From NCBI RefSeq assembly GCF_009712035.1, contig NZ_VILB01000011.1, positions 293,872 to 357,871 of the forward strand: a DNA stretch of 64,000 nucleotides, in the 5' to 3' direction. A model generated the notes under the pieces. The model saw only the letters and a program-made list of their open reading frames with translations, made no database searches and was not told where the DNA came from. Source of the stretch: Anabaena sp. UHCC 0187 (lineage in GTDB: Bacteria > Cyanobacteriota > Cyanobacteriia > Cyanobacteriales > Nostocaceae). Made by a program: the position numbers and the translations under genes. Shown here piece after piece: positions 62,812 to 64,000 of this stretch; position 1 is the stretch's first letter; every line of letters starts with the position of its first letter.

Positions 62812-63688
62812 ATCAGTTGATCAGGCGATCGTCGTCATCCGCGACACAGACACAGAAACTCAGCAGTTTCTCGCCCAACTGCACCACCACTTACCTCTAG
62901 AAATTGTGACTGTTAACCAACCGGGAGTAGTCGCCGCCCTCAACGCTGGATTAGTTAAAGTTAACGGTGATATCCTTTCCATCACCGACGATGACGCAGC
63001 CCCCCATCCGGACTGGTTAGCTACAATTAATACTCATTTTAGCGTCAATGGTTCCATTGGTGGCGTTGGTGGCCGTGACTGGATTTATCAAGGAGATAAA
63101 TTAGAAGACGCTTCTCGCCCCATAGTTGGTAAATTACAATGGTGTGGGCGCGTCATTGGCAACCATCATCTAGGCGTAGGCGCACCCCGCGAAGTTGATG
63201 TTCTCAAAGGTGTAAACATGAGCTTTCGTACCAAGGCTATTGGTAAACTGCGTTTTGATGAAAGAATGCGAGGAACAGGCGCACAGGTGCATTTTGAAAT
63301 GTCCTTTGCTCTCACCCTCAAACGAGCCGGATGGAAAATGATTTATGATCCCAGTATTGCTGTAGATCATTATCCAGCCCAACGTTTTGATGAAGATCAA
63401 CGCCAAAACTTTAACGACATTGCATTAATCAACCTAGTCCATAACGAAACCCTAGTTTTATTAGAACATCTTTCCTCACCGCGCCAAGTAGTATTTTTAC
63501 TTTGGTCAGTTTTAGTCGGAACCAGGGAAAGTTTAGGAATATGTCAATGGCTAAGATTGTTTCCCAACCAAAGAGAACTTGCGACTAAAAAATTGCAAGC
63601 ATCCTTACAAGGAAGGTGGTTAGGATATCAAAAATATAGAATCCAATCTAGAAAAATCAATCTGGCAAAACACCATCTTGGCTATTAA
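62729..63688 (+). CDS. Glycosyltransferase family 2, HEP island
   Basis: 319 residues. TVLIPTYRRPQDLCRCLKAL, LNAGLVKVNGDILSITDDDAAP (about 69-90) with DDD, and KGVNMSFRTKAI show a GT-A enzyme like WcaA/rhamnosyl transferases. Its start overlaps the end of the preceding GT4 by 83 bases. No Shine-Dalgarno is visible, so translation is probably coupled. The last 70 residues are helical. Confidence 0.9.
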   Translation: MRNTVLIPTYRRPQDLCRCLKALQQQTKSVDQAIVVIRDTDTETQQFLAQLHHHLPLEIVTVNQPGVVAALNAGLVKVNGDILSITDDDAAPHPDWLATINTHFSVNGSIGGVGGRDWIYQGDKLEDASRPIVGKLQWCGRVIGNHHLGVGAPREVDVLKGVNMSFRTKAIGKLRFDERMRGTGAQVHFEMSFALTLKRAGWKMIYDPSIAVDHYPAQRFDEDQRQNFNDIALINLVHNETLVLLEHLSSPRQVVFLLWSVLVGTRESLGICQWLRLFPNQRELATKKLQASLQGRWLGYQKYRIQSRKINLAKHHLGY

Positions 63689-63734
63689 TTAACATTTGTA
63701 AACACCCAAATTTTTATCCAACATCGAGATCAAA

Positions 63735-64000
63735 GTGATTTCCAAACCAATACTTTTCAATAGTTTTTCACGAAAAAATTTTTATCCTCACGAACGAGCA
63801 GCAGAGGCTTGGATAGTCATTCTCGGCTTCCTTTTTTTAATAACATCTGGTTATTTTATTAGTGCTGCAATGTTGCGCCTAGTTTTTCCCGTGACAGCTT
63901 TACTAGTAGCTGTGTTTTTGTATTTGCGACATCCCATACTTTACATTGGCTTTACTTGGTGGATATGGTTTCTTTCACCCTTGCTAACTCGTTTAGTTGA
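63735..64000 (+). CDS. Polytopic membrane protein, partial (possible polysaccharide polymerase/ligase)
   Basis: The gene begins at GTG 63735 and runs off the window; 88 residues are visible (MISKPILFNSFSRKNFYPHE...). After a short soluble N-terminus three hydrophobic segments follow (about 27-47, 47-63, 69-88). By position it would be alr2841-like, the last gene of the HEP island, and could be an O-antigen polymerase or ligase-type protein. The visible part is too short to confirm this. A GTG start without a clear ribosome-binding site is uncertain. Confidence 0.6.
   Translation, partial: MISKPILFNSFSRKNFYPHERAAEAWIVILGFLFLITSGYFISAAMLRLVFPVTALLVAVFLYLRHPILYIGFTWWIWFLSPLLTRLV

Overview
The window looks like the chromosome of a filamentous, heterocyst-forming cyanobacterium (Nostocales; Anabaena, Dolichospermum or Nostoc type). 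The evidence is a HEP-island gene order ending in hepC-hepA, Yfr1 RNA between a GuaB3-type gene and trxA, many HIP1 octamers (GCGATCGC), heptameric tandem repeats between genes, XisI- and Uma2-type proteins, and CTB-type bacteriocin precursors. The DNA is AT-rich. No rRNA, CRISPR array or intact transposon was seen.

Layout. 1-11 kb is mostly housekeeping on the minus strand: a penicillin-binding carboxypeptidase, a LOG-family protein, thioredoxin, Yfr1, GuaB3, a YdcF-like protein, an AI-2E-type membrane protein, a geranylgeranyl-reductase-like flavoprotein, the pyrH-frr pair and a redoxin. The remnant of an IS200/IS605-type end lies at about 2.9-3.1 kb. An alpha/beta hydrolase follows at 11.2 kb. 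12.1-19.3 kb is a secretion cassette on the minus strand: six precursor peptides with double-glycine leaders (one of 51 codons), a C39-peptidase ABC exporter and an HlyD-type adaptor. No peptide-modifying enzyme is visible. 19.6-24.3 kb holds a phytol/polyprenol-kinase-like gene, yidD, a retropepsin-like protein, a VanX-like dipeptidase, an Uma2 nuclease, tRNA-Ser(CGA) and a Ser/Thr kinase.

24.8-29.5 kb is accessory: a small orphan gene with a strong terminator, an aspartyl-protease-like pair, a Phd-XisI fusion, a 55-codon antitoxin-like gene, hicBA, and a DUF2513 gene followed by an Apea/HEPN-type protein. 29.6-33.4 kb holds ahcY, an MscS-family channel and a small orphan. 33.7-39.7 kb is a signalling block: a PATAN-receiver response regulator, and divergently a vWA protein, a PP2C phosphatase and a kinase-TPR protein that match the described TerY-P triad.

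40.1-64 kb is one plus-strand run that corresponds to the heterocyst envelope polysaccharide (HEP) island, alr2825-alr2841 in Anabaena PCC 7120. It supplies nucleotide-sugar enzymes (rfbF, an SDR epimerase, rfbC, an NAD-dependent SAF-domain oxidoreductase), many glycosyltransferases, a Wzc-like tyrosine autokinase, hepC and the ABC exporter hepA. It also contains an L-2-hydroxyglutarate-oxidase-like gene and a 2OG-Fe(II) dioxygenase between two duplicated GT2 genes. The window ends inside a membrane protein that may be the polymerase or ligase of the same pathway.

The parts most worth following are the hypervariable leader-peptide cassette with its shared promoter block, the Phd-XisI fusion beside a small gene with a similar N-terminus, the DUF2513-HEPN pair, and a HepC-like protein lacking the usual catalytic Asp-Glu of sugar-phosphate transferases. 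Start sites below were chosen from ribosome-binding sites and family N-termini. All functional names come from reading motifs; no database search was run.
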